Source: Drosophila miranda
Taxonomy: Eukaryota > Arthropoda > Insecta > Diptera > Drosophilidae
Assembly: GCF_003369915.1 (NCBI RefSeq)
Contig: NC_046676.1
Span: 17,900,001-17,964,000 of the forward strand
Length of the DNA: 64,000 nt
Direction of reading: 5' to 3'
Part shown: in pieces, positions 11,832-21,437 of the stretch
Position numbering within the stretch: the stretch's first letter is position 1
How the letters are laid out: each line of letters opens with the position of its first letter
Made by a program: the position numbers and the translations under genes
Notes under the pieces: model-generated
What the model saw: the letters and a program-made list of their open reading frames with translations, nothing else
Databases searched by the model: none
Told to the model about the DNA's origin: nothing

Positions 11832-12270
11832 TTATGAAATACTTAAATTTGATTGTTTTTGCCTCAATTTTGGTTCCTCAACTATAATATTGCGACTCGT
11901 ATGATGCAAAACCGCACTTAGCCCACTTAAGCCCCTATATTTAAATAGTTCAACAACTTGAGGTAAATGGTGGAAAATATTAACGATTGCAAATTCTTCT
12001 TGTAGATCCATGCCATCTTTCCTCTGAATTTCAAAAAACACCACGATATCGCTCACTTGAACTGCTCTAAAATTAGTCAATTTTCATTATTTTCGGTGGA
12101 TTATTAACAACATTATTGATTAACAATGGGTTAATCGTTCTCCATCGAGAATTGGAAACCATATTCCTCCATTTTGATATTCCGTGAAATATTACTATCT
12201 AGCTAAGACATTGAGCACTGCCCAGATAGTTTCAGCCGAAAAATGAATCAATTGTCTTCAAGATATGCTA
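11832..12270 (-). repeat. Repeat unit with a protein-coding fragment, copy 1
   Basis: On the minus strand 12080-11832 is open for 82 codons, with text such as VSDIVVFFEIQRKDGMDLQ, EEFAIVNIFHHLPQVVELF and VLHHTSRN. To its right (12085-12270) lies a diverged GATATTCCGTGAAATATTAC repeat. The whole unit matches 41130-41460 in reverse orientation, where the open frame is interrupted. This looks like a mobile or duplicated segment that carries a gene fragment. I do not recognise the protein. Confidence 0.6.
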
Positions 12271-12978
12271 ATTTAAAGGGACCCCTTTTTATTTGATTGT
12301 TTATAAGATAAGGTTAAAACGAAAAAGGTCAACGCATAAACGTAAATATACACGGAATGAAACGTAAGTGTATGGAATGTTACGTCATTGTTGCTAGTCA
12401 CAGGTATCCGCCATGAGTATGGAAATTTGTATACCCTATTTCATTTCAATTTGATTAGTTTCTTCTACATATATATATCCCGGTTCCGATACATAGTTCC
12501 GTTATCTGCAAAAATACCATAAACTAACAATAAAAACAACAAATACCGTTTTTCCGGTATGCGGATCTTTTCCATTGGTTATCTTAATTCTGTATACCCT
12601 ATTTTTAACGGTTTTTATCTATTTCGAATACTAAGATTGTTTCTAAGGCAAGCGAGAGCAAGAAAAAAACCCACCACTAAGAATATGAGATATATTTCTG
12701 CCTAGGCTAGTATTGAAGTTTATACTATTCTATATATTCCCCATTTTCTTTTCTATACCTCTAAAAAACAGTTAATAAATTTAGAAAAATTGCCAGCAGT
12801 GAGAGTTAAATACCAAATCATATCGATGCTTTTGTGGAATACAAATTATATGAAAATAATTTATTGAATATATGTATATATAGCGTGAGTCCTACTTGCC
12901 ATGGGTATTTTAATAATCACGATCAATCGCCCATCTCCAACGTGTAACCCAAGGATGCATTCCGATGCAAGCAGCACC

Positions 12979-12986
12979 TATCGATA
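12979..12986. promoter_or_regulatory. DRE (DREF binding site)
   Basis: A perfect TATCGATA octamer lies 110 bp before the Mrt4 start codon, with a second ATCGATAT at about 13000-13007. DREF sites are typical of housekeeping growth genes, which fits a ribosome assembly factor. Confidence 0.65.
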
Positions 12987-13096
12987 TTAGCGCGGCTATC
13001 ATCGATATATCTCACGCTCATGCACGTGTTTACTACACGCATTATTTTTGTGTTTTCAAATTTCATATTTAGACCAGTCTTTACCTGCACACAAAG

Positions 13097-13983
13097 ATGC
13101 CACGCTCCAAACGCGATAAGAAAGGTACGTGTTTAGCTATTTGGAGAGCTTTGGAGTAGTTCTTAATCCAGAGACCGTCTATTTCAGTTTCGTTAACAAA
13201 GACCGACCGCAAGGGTCTGGCTTGGAAACAGCGATTCGTCGATGATATCAGATTCTGTGTAGGAAAGTACCCCAATATATTCGTGTTCCAGGTGCAAAAC
13301 ATGCGCAACAGCATACTGAAGGACCTGCGACAGGAATGGAAGAACAACTCGCGCATCATATTTGGGAAAAACCGCGTAATGCAAATCGGTCTGGGACGCA
13401 CAAAGAGCGAAGAAACGGAAGCAGGTCTGCACAAGGTAAAGTTTTTGTCAATCTATCCATATAAAATCTAGCATTTCTAATGTTTTGTGTGTTGAATCAG
13501 CTCGCCAAGCGCCTTAACGGCCAGGTGGGTCTACTGTTCACAGAAAAGTCCAAAGAGGAAGTCTTGGAATGGGCAGAAAATTACTGGGCGGTGGAATATG
13601 CGCGAAGTGGTTTTATCGCAACCGAGACGGTTACATTGCCAGCCGGTCCCCTCGAGGACTTTGCCCACTCCATGGAGCCCCATTTGCGTTCGTTGGGCAT
13701 GCCCACCAAGCTGGAAAAGGGCATCGTGACCATATACAGTGATTACACCGTATGCGAAGAGGGAAAGGTCCTTACACCCGAGCAAGCTCGTATACTCAAA
13801 TTGGTGGGCAAACCAATGGCCAAGTTCCGAATGACGATGCGGTGCTCCTGGACAAAGAGTGATGGCTTCCAGTTGCACGTTGAGGACGGTATAAACGACG
13901 AAACCCAAGTCGACAGCGCCGTAGAAGAGGATGCCGAGGAAATGGACGAAGATGAAGATAATGATGAGGACGAAGCTGAATAA
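13097..13983 (+). CDS. Mrt4: mRNA turnover protein 4 homolog, 60S ribosome assembly factor
   Basis: Nucleolar relative of ribosomal protein P0 that holds the P-stalk site on pre-60S particles until P0 replaces it. The exons are 13097-13124, 13188-13435 and 13501-13983, giving 252 residues. The start MPRSKRDKKVSLTKT is the family hallmark, followed by the P0-like domain (VGKYPNIFVFQVQNMRN; GKNRVMQIGLGR) and the central domain (LPAGPLEDFAHSMEPHLRSL; EQARILKLVGKPMAKF). The last 35 residues are an Asp/Glu tail, as in other animals. DREF sites lie just upstream. In D. melanogaster I believe this is CG1381. The gene is divergent from leo and convergent with the Jra locus; the two stop codons are 327 bp apart. 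Confidence 0.93.
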
Positions 13984-14310
13984 ATTAGTTTTAAGTTTAG
14001 AATTAATTTTTTATGTATATATGAAGTAAAAATACATATATATGCACATACTTTTATCAGATATTTGGTTGGTCTTCGAAAGTAGTTTCCATTATATAAA
14101 ATCATACTCTATATGTATATATATATATTAGACATTATATTATCTTACGATCAACACAGATAATACTTTACTTGAACATTAAGCTAAAACTAAGTAAACG
14201 AAAACACTTAAAAAGCATTTGTGTATAGTATTGCAGCAAAGTCAAAGCCATTTCACGTTGCAAAGAAGTAAAAGATTAGCAAAGGCACTCCAGGGACCAC
14301 ATCCGGATCC

Positions 14311-14640
14311 TTAACTCGCAACTGGTGGATCGCAGCCATTGTCTGTCACTATGAACAGGACCACGGGCCGATCACCACCGTCTCCGTCTTCCGATTTATC
14401 TACACTGACGACACCCAGCAGATCGTTTCCTGACAGCGATGGGGCTGGCGATAAGTCATCGAGCTCTAGCGCACTTGTTGTTGCTCTTAGAAAGAGTTCC
14501 AAGGGTATTCCTTGTTCCAAGAGTTCTGGATTTATAGCCTGATCCTCGATACTGTCTGGTCCCAAATCTGTCATCAAATCCATCTGCTCATCATCCTCCC
14601 TCTCTGCTGGTAACGTAAACGGCTCCTCAGGTGTGTCCAT
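14311..14640 (-). CDS. Acidic 109-codon frame directly after the Jra stop, in the same frame
   Basis: Jra ends with TAA (14646-14644). One codon (CAT) later an ATG opens a further 109 codons in the same frame, ending at TAA 14313-14311. The product is acidic and rich in Leu (words such as MDLMTDLGPDSIEDQ, LELDDLSPAPSLSGNDLLG, VVLFIVTDNG), resembling an acidic activation region. Three readings are possible: a Jra C-terminal extension made by stop-codon readthrough, a second cistron on the Jra mRNA, or chance. Chance is disfavoured by the length and normal protein-like composition in a 3-prime UTR. The ATG context (CAT before ATG, G after) is moderate. I do not recognise the sequence as a known family. 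Confidence 0.5.
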   Translation of the reverse strand: MDTPEEPFTLPAEREDDEQMDLMTDLGPDSIEDQAINPELLEQGIPLELFLRATTSALELDDLSPAPSLSGNDLLGVVSVDKSEDGDGGDRPVVLFIVTDNGCDPPVAS

Positions 14641-14643
14641 ATG

Positions 14644-15525
14644 TTATTTGCCCGACAGCAAGGCTGGCGCCGAAATAGTTGGTACAGTGCATCCGGCTTC
14701 CATATGCTCGATGACCTGCTGCTTAAGCTGCGCCACATGATCCTTGAGACTTTTCACAATGCCGCCCAAATCAACGTTCTCGCCCTTCAGTATCTTCACG
14801 CGGTCCTCCAGCTTCGAGATGCGTTCCAGCTTTCGCTTGCGGCACTTAGATGCGGCAACGCGATTCCGTTGACGTTTGCGCTCCAGCTTGATCTTTTCCT
14901 GTGTTTCCATATCGATTGGACTAACCGTTGGGGAGCCGGCTGGGTTCTGGGGCTCATCCTTGATGACAGGGAAGCCCTCGCCCATGTTGGCATAGGTGAA
15001 GGTCCCACCGCTGATGCCATTATTCACTGCCGTCATAGTAGTGCCAGTGACAGTTGGGTTGGCGGTTGGATTGCTGGCAGGGAAGGCCTGCGAATTTGTG
15101 TGCAGGTTCTGCAGCGCCTCTTCGAAGCCCTTGCCAAAGGCTTCCTGTTCGGATGTAACCGGTCCCACCTTGGTTGGAAACACTTTGCCCGGCTGCGGCG
15201 TTTGGATCATATGGTTGGACAGCAGTATTTTTTCCAGGTCTGGTGTGTTGACGGTCTTGGCTTGCAGATCTGGCGAATTAATCACCAGCGGCGCTATAAT
15301 GCGTTTGTTCTTCGCTGCCTTGTTGTTCAGGTCCAAGAAGCCCGGACGTTTATTCGCATTTGGCGTTGAGGTGATGCCAGGTGTTTGGAAATCCAACGAC
15401 ATCGTCGAACTCTCTTCGTTGCCTACTGGTTCCGTCTTTGGCACAATCGGTGTGGCGCCCGATCCAGCACTGGCGCTCGATGCATTCGCATTGGATAGGG
15501 AAGCGGCGGACACGGGGGTTTTCAT
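14644..15525 (-). CDS. Jra: Jun-related antigen, bZIP transcription factor
   Basis: Nuclear AP-1 subunit that dimerises with Kayak (Fos), binds TGACTCA sites and is a target of JNK (Basket). Single coding exon, 293 residues, close to the D. melanogaster protein. Visible parts: a delta-like N-terminus, JNK phospho-acceptor contexts ([25 protein letters not shown]), then at residues about 208-270 the basic region [20 protein letters not shown] and a leucine zipper ([19 protein letters not shown] and [16 protein letters not shown]). The TAA stop is followed in frame by a further open stretch (separate entry). Upstream there is a probable 5-prime UTR intron, with donor GTGAGT ending an exon at 15648. 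AP-1 and CRE-type sites lie in the 90 bp before the start codon. Confidence 0.97.
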   Translation of the reverse strand: MKTPVSAASLSNANASSASAGSGATPIVPKTEPVGNEESSTMSLDFQTPGITSTPNANKRPGFLDLNNKAAKNKRIIAPLVINSPDLQAKTVNTPDLEKILLSNHMIQTPQPGKVFPTKVGPVTSEQEAFGKGFEEALQNLHTNSQAFPASNPTANPTVTGTTMTAVNNGISGGTFTYANMGEGFPVIKDEPQNPAGSPTVSPIDMETQEKIKLERKRQRNRVAASKCRKRKLERISKLEDRVKILKGENVDLGGIVKSLKDHVAQLKQQVIEHMEAGCTVPTISAPALLSGK

Positions 15526-15539
15526 CTTTGCCCAAGTGA

Positions 15540-15547
15540 TGACGTCA
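15540..15547. promoter_or_regulatory. Jra: CRE/ATF palindrome TGACGTCA next to the Jra start
   Basis: The perfect 8-bp palindrome lies 15 bp before the Jra ATG, in the 5-prime UTR. Jun/ATF dimers bind this sequence. With the TGACTCA site at 15612-15618 it suggests feedback control of Jra (inference). Confidence 0.5.
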
Positions 15548-15611
15548 GACTGATTCCAATGAAACGAAATATAAACAAGAGGTTCAATCTGATAACTCGT
15601 TTCCCACTTGA

Positions 15612-15618
15612 TGACTCA
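15612..15618. promoter_or_regulatory. Jra: AP-1 site (TGACTCA) upstream of Jra
   Basis: The site reads ATGACTCAT with ideal flanks for Jun/Fos binding. It lies 87 bp before the start codon, in the probable 5-prime UTR intron. Confidence 0.5.
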
Positions 15619-15835
15619 TACAAATATTTGTTCTTCTTCTTACTCACCCGAACAAAATAAGTGCTGCGCAGTGTGTGGAATTTATTCCGTATTTGTATGT
15701 GCACGGCTGTGTGCGTACCTATTCCCGGATTTTTAAATTTCACTGCCGTATTTTGAAATAGCTCACAATTATTTCCTGCAATTTATTTATAAATTTGGTT
15801 TCGCAAACTTCAAGTGGTGTTTTGATCAGTGGGTT

Positions 15836-15843
15836 TATCGATA
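15836..15843. promoter_or_regulatory. DRE (DREF binding site) upstream of Jra
   Basis: A perfect TATCGATA octamer lies about 310 bp before the Jra ATG, immediately beside repeat copy 2. Confidence 0.45.
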
Positions 15844-15844
15844 A

Positions 15845-16060
15845 CATATACGGTCCTACACCTCAGAAATACACCAAAATATACCGCCTCATTTTAAAAT
15901 ATACCGTAAATATACTGACGAATTCAAGTTTAATTATACATATTCCTCGATTTTGATATTCCGTGGAATATTACTAGCTAGATAGATCTTTCAGCTCTGC
16001 CCACATAGTTTTACCCGATTAATGAATCAATTTTCTATTTAGCTGGCTTATTTAAAATAC
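15845..16060 (+). repeat. Interspersed AAAATATACCG module, copy 2
   Basis: Same word order as 11604-11830, with near-identical text from CAAAATATACCGCCTC through GATTAATGAATCAATTTTC. Close similarity of the copies suggests fairly recent spread. Confidence 0.75.
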
Positions 16061-17890
16061 TTGCTTTTATTGTATTTTGACTAAAACAAGGTTTAATCAA
16101 AAAAGCTCTACAAAAACAGTCGCAATGTTTTCACGTCAATCTTGCTGGTATTTGAAGATTTGTTGCTTATCAACCGGAGTATGGCCACATTGATACCCTA
16201 TTTCGTTAATTTGATATGAAGATCCAAACTGTTTTTAAAACGTAATTAATATAGAAATTTTCTCAATAAACTGCAAAATATGGTTAAAATAGGTAGCTTT
16301 AAAACAGCGACTGACTATTGGAGCTTGAGATGAAAAATATTTCCTCAATTCTATAATATCCATTTCCCCAGGGTATGAAGAAAATTTTGTTTTCTCGGCA
16401 CATCAGTCTGGCCCATACTCATTGTTTCTACCGATTCATACCCGATTCAAAGAGATCGAAAAAGAGAGCCTTAACCGATGATATGGGATAAGAACGAAAA
16501 GGACTCACTCACATTAAAAAGCTTCCTCTTATCGGAATCATCCAAAAAAGCTCAAAACGGAATTTTTGGAGGCCGAAGCCGAATTTATTTCAAATTGATG
16601 ATAACTGTATAGCATAAATATGGGGTTTTCAAACTGTAGCATGTACATCAAATTTAAATGTATATAATATAGTATAGGTATGTAAATACATTTATAATAT
16701 TTTGCTTTAATATACTGAATATATTTTAACCAATCTGTAGTGCAGTTCAGCGGCTCATTTTTAACTTAGTTTTAGTAAGTTTCCATTTCCCTTCTCCTTT
16801 CTCCTTTCCATTGTAGTTTTGTATATTATATAATCACATCTATAGATCTTTTATTGTTTTTACACTGAAACACATTTAAGTATGTATATGTTTATTCGTA
16901 GACATGTTTAAATATATATATATATAGAGATTTATACATATGTATCTCTGATAGATTAGGAGTAGTGTTAGCTGTGGACAACCCATAAGCCGACAATGGG
17001 GACCATCTGGGAGATACTTTGATCGGCTCGGCTCATTCTCTCCTACAATACAATCCTATTTTATATATGCCTGTATATTTGTGTCTGTCTGACCTTTAAC
17101 TGAATTCAAAGCTGTAGTTAAGCATTTGATTCTCGAACTGCGGCTAGCTGCCTATTTGGAAATCGCTCTCAAATCTCGCAAGGAGAACTTAGTTATACAA
17201 AAAAAAAACTGATTATGCGAATATTACATACAAATATGCGCCGAATTGTCTTTTGGTTTTTGATTTGATTATATATGAAGGCCCTGTGGATATATAGTTT
17301 GTATGATTACGACCTCTTTGTACACAAACACTTATGTAACTTTAAATATGTTTAGCAAACTTCTGTATTTGGACATTTAACATTCAATTAGGAGTGGAGT
17401 GGTTCAAAGACGCTGCTTAAATGGATTGTGGCTCGGTATTGGCGTATTGTATTTGCATTCGTATTTGCCTGTAGGTATATAGCATATATAGCACTTCCCT
17501 TGGGTATCAGTTGAGTTTTTGTGCTACCGGCAAAGGGTTTCAAGAGCAGGATAGTACATATTGTACATCGAAATACGCCCCTAATGCCCCGCTTTTTTCG
17601 GTGTCAACTGCTGCATGATTATACATGTACAATATTTTTGCAATTAGCATAGGTAGTACTCTAGGTTGCCCTCTGCCACCGCCTATGGAGTGGTAGACAG
17701 GAAAATACACACATCAAAATATTCTATATATTTGGTTTTGGTTTTGAATCAAACTTTTGATCTTTGCTAGTTCAGCATATTCTTTTTTGTTTTTGTTTTG
17801 GATTAACATATGGGGCCCCCTGCTTTTCGCTGTAGCTTCTTTTTTGATTATTCTTTTTAAACGCACACAAAGAAGATGATAGGAAAACGT
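16061..17890. other. AT-rich intergenic DNA and proprotein 3-prime UTR
   Basis: No coding exon is seen. From about 16.6 to 17.89 kb the stretch has many short T and AT runs and probably includes the 3-prime UTR of the minus-strand proprotein gene ending at 17891. Confidence 0.45.
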
Positions 17891-20800
17891 TTATAGCCCA
17901 ATCTCGCGCATGGCCCTGTACAGACAAGGATTCTTCAAGCACTCACGCGGTCCAAGCTGTCGGCCGGGCGTGCCGCGCAGTATCATCAGGATGGAGCGGG
18001 CCACCGACTGGCAATCGTTACTGCTGCCACAGATGCTGTCGGCCTCGGCCAAATACTGATAGTCGCAGGCCACCTGCGAGGCTCCCTGGAGGAAAATTCG
18101 AAACAGTTTCATCAGTTCTATGCCCCAGCGCAGTGCAGAGGGCCAATACTTACACAGAGATAGCATATTTGGTGGACACCGCACAGGGGCAGAAGCTCTT
18201 GGTTGACGTCCCCTGAAATCAAATCGACTCCCCGACAGCGTTCCGCCATGGACTCAATGACGGGGCACTGGTTGGAGCCGATTATGTAGTTCTTGTTGCC
18301 CAGATAGGCATCGTTTAGGGTCTCGTACGGGACACTACCAGCGGTGAGGGCCTCCTCCATGTTATTGGGCTGCTCCGGATAGCGCAAGTACCCGCTGCGC
18401 TTCCTCTTCTCCATATCATGCGGCGGCTTGGCATCTCTGAGTGGTCATGGAAAAGAAGATTAGGTGTGGAATAATCATCTGGCATTTGGCTTACTCAGCC
18501 TGCTCCTTCTTGACGCTGTAGCGCTTCTTGGCCGACCAGTAGTTGGGCTCTAGAGTGTTTTCCTCCGAATCCGGTTCGATGGTATTGCGCATTAAGTGGT
18601 TTCCGTTGTCCACCGACTGCCGCAGCTTGTCCAGGGCACGACGCATCTTCTCCAGGCTGTAGGCCGTGGCCAGGCGGGACAGAACGTGGTCCTTGATTTT
18701 GCGTATGTCCTCCCTGTTGTTGACGCCCTCGTGTGCACCCGTATACTTGATGGTCTCATCGATGATGAAGTCCTCAATCGACTGCAGCTTCCTGTCCATG
18801 CTCTCCAGCTTCTCTGGATCCATGTCCCGCTTCTTCTTGTTCTCTTCCTGCGCATCCGGTTCCTCCTCTTCGTTGTTGTTACTATTATTGTTTGTGCTGT
18901 CACTTTCTAAACGCTTCTTCGTTTGCCTTTAATAAGGGGATTTGATAAGAGTTACTTTAGATATAATCTCCACTAGATCCGATCAAAACTCACTCAGTTT
19001 CCTGGGCAGACTTCTTCTTGCGGTCTAGGTCCAGACCAAAGTACTGGGACCAGTCGATCGACTTCTTGGCCCTCAGCATCAGATGGCCCACAGTGGGCGC
19101 CCGGAGATGCTTGGAGTGTCCGGCGCCGCTGACTGCGGCTCGCTTCTTCTTGCGTCGCCGCTCATCGGCCTCCGCCTCGGTGTCCGGCTCGGCATCGCCC
19201 TCATCCTCGTCGAACTCATCGTGGTCGTCCTCATCGGAGCTCTCCTCACCCTCATCATCGTGCTCGTCCACGTCGTGGTCGTGCTCATCACTGTCCCTGC
19301 GATGTGCGTGATCGCTGCGCTTGCGATGACGATACTCTGGACCCATGCCGGGAACGTGGTTGCCATGATGACCGGAGTGTCCGCCATGCTGGACCATCTC
19401 GCCAGCTGGAGCGGCAGGCTTCTCGTTGGTCACGTTCACGCGCTGGAAATTAATCTCCAATCGCATGTCACCCAAGGCCGTGGTCGTGGCTGGTGGCATC
19501 TCCGGGACATGGGCTGCGGTGGTAGTATTCGGCTCATCAGCCGAACGCTTCTTTTTCTCGTCCGACTGCTCCTGCAGCGGCTTTAGATGGGAGTCGACGG
19601 GCTTGCCAAAAAGTTCGCTCAGCTCCTGGGCCACTCGCTCGTCGGTCTTGGCCAGCGGCATCTGCTCCTTGTTGCTGCCAATGGCCCGCTTGGCCACTGG
19701 GAACCGCTTCTTCTTGTCGGCATTGGCATTGTACGGCAGCCATGGAAGGACCGGATAGGAGCGCTTCTTCTGCATCAACAGGTAGTATGGTGGCACGCGC
19801 ATCCGCTTCTTCTGTTCGAACAGTTCGGGATCCAGATCCTGTTCTTGCTGGTGCTGCTGCGGCTGGACATCTTTTCCCAGTTGCTGGCGCTGGTCGAAAT
19901 GATGCCACCACTGACGCACTGCATCCTTGTACCGCTCGCTGCGATCCTGTTCCCCGGCCTCCTCGATCTCGCGCAGAAACTGATCCGCCAGCTCGTTATG
20001 TGCGGGCTCTCCGCCTAGTGGTGGTTGATTCTCACGTTCACGGAACACAGACGGAGCTGGTGCATCTGCAAAAATGAGCGAAAAACCATCGATGACTTAA
20101 CCTTGTGACCTCGAAACGGAATCAGAAACAGGTTGCCCCGACTGGCGGCAGTCCATAAATCTTTTACCCAAACGGACATGCATCAAGTTGTTGGCCGTGC
20201 GAAAGCCATTAAATGAAATGACAGGAAGGAAGAAGGGCTGTTAGGATCTGCTTCCAGCTGGTTGCATTCATCATCGACCCATATATGTAGTATCACCCAC
20301 CTAATGCCACTCACAAGTTAATCGGAGCTAAGTGGTTTTAGCCGGGGCCATTGTTCGCCTCTTATCCGCTCAATCCTCCATATATTATCGGCCCAGCTTC
20401 TCGAGTGGACGGATGGACCGACAAGCGTGTGCTTGTCCGTGTGCGTGTGCGTGCGTGTCTGTGCTTTGCTTTGCTTTGAGCTTTTACTTACCGAGCTGCT
20501 CGTCACGTTCTCGAAAGAGGGACGGGGCGGCGGAGAAGCGCTTCCTACTCTCATCGGCAAACAGATTATTGCGATTGTTGTCCAAATCGTCGCCAGCGCC
20601 GGGCCCAAAGTCGTAGCCACTGAACGGTGGACCCAGGGCGCGATCCGGCTCAAAGTCGTCGGAGTCGCGCCCTAAGTACTTGGCGAGCTCTTTATTAATT
20701 CGGTGCCGATTACGATTCTTACTCTTTCCAAATAAATCTGCATCGTAGGCAACCGGAGAACACAAATAAACGGGACCACGCGAGACCACGCGAGACCACG

Positions 20801-21437
20801 CGAGACCAAAGAGCAGAGAGGACAAAGGAAAAGAGAAACAGAAACGAAACAGAAGCAAAGAAAGAAAACGGTAAATGTGATTGTCAGAGTGCGCTGTGCT
20901 GTAAGGTGCTCAATGGGTCAGCGCGGGAGGGGAGGGGAGCTGTGCTTAAGGGCAAAGCAAGACAAGTGCAAGCTACATATATGTATGTATGTATCGGCGG
21001 ATGTCCCTCCTCATTATTGTTGGGTACTCAGTTCCAGATGACGGTGACGGGGCCAGACGGACGGCCTACATGCATCTGACAGCTACTTGCGTGGGCTGCC
21101 AGCATTGCGTAAGTTTCGCGGTTTTGGTCACTTCAGGGTTAATAATATCTGGAGCAGGCATTTGATGGATTTGTGACAGCTAAAGTGTGTGTGTGGGGGG
21201 GGGGGGGGGGGGGGGGGGTCTAGAGGAACTTTTCTTCATTTCTCGTCACTTACCTTCTTCCCAGTCATCCAGCGGGGGTGGGGCATTCAACGGAAATTTC
21301 GATGCCTCGCGACGGTGCAGCTCGTCAACGGCTGCCTGGAGCGAATAGGCGGCGGTGCGCTGTGGTGTTGCCCTGATGCACTGCAGGAGTAGTAGCACCA
21401 CGAAGCTACCGCAAATGCTCAAAAATCGCTTAGCCAT
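17891..21437 (-). CDS. Secreted proprotein with many basic cleavage sites and a Cys-rich C-terminus
   Basis: Six exons (21437-21254, 20737-20492, 20065-18994, 18926-18495, 18436-18154, 18085-17891) sum to 804 codons, 803 residues. Residues 1-23 form a signal peptide (FVVLLLLQCIRA). The protein then shows a long series of dibasic to tetrabasic sites: ESRKRFS, EQKKRMR, MQKKRSY, ADKKKRF, VAKRAIG, DEKKKRS, RRKKKRA, TKKRLES, NKKKRDM, AKKRYS, EKRKRSG. Between them lie short peptides such as VPPYYLLMQ, PVLPWLPYNANAD and SIDWSQYFGLDLD, with Asp/Glu/His-rich spacers. The last 115 residues (exons 5-6) hold ten cysteines, suggesting a disulfide-linked domain. This is the architecture of a neuropeptide or prohormone precursor processed in the secretory pathway. 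I cannot name it; peptide activity is inference. Confidence 0.85.
20771..20810. repeat. 10-bp minisatellite (GAGACCACGC)n
   Basis: Nearly four copies of a 10-bp unit lie in intron 1 of the proprotein gene, about 35 bp upstream (in gene sense) of the exon 2 acceptor. Confidence 0.8.
21195..21218. repeat. Run of 24 guanines
   Basis: An uninterrupted G24 follows a short (GT)n. It lies in intron 1 of the proprotein gene, 36 bp past the exon 1 donor, where the pre-mRNA would carry a C24 run. Length is likely polymorphic and prone to assembly error. Confidence 0.9.

Larger units (their letters stand above)
7744..13096. other. leo: Upstream region of leo and intergenic DNA
   Basis: There is no coding exon in this 5.3 kb. 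An acceptor (CCTTAG) at 7744-7745 would begin the leo coding exon 34 bp before its ATG, so upstream noncoding exons are expected. The best candidate ends at 10492. Long open frames on the minus strand near 9.4-10.05 kb are low-complexity and do not look coding. Confidence 0.5.

Noticed and set aside
18592-19758. Several long frames opposite and out of frame within the proprotein gene
   Set aside because: They are shadows of a GC-rich, acidic and basic repeat-containing coding sequence; the minus-strand frame has a signal peptide and consistent splice phases.
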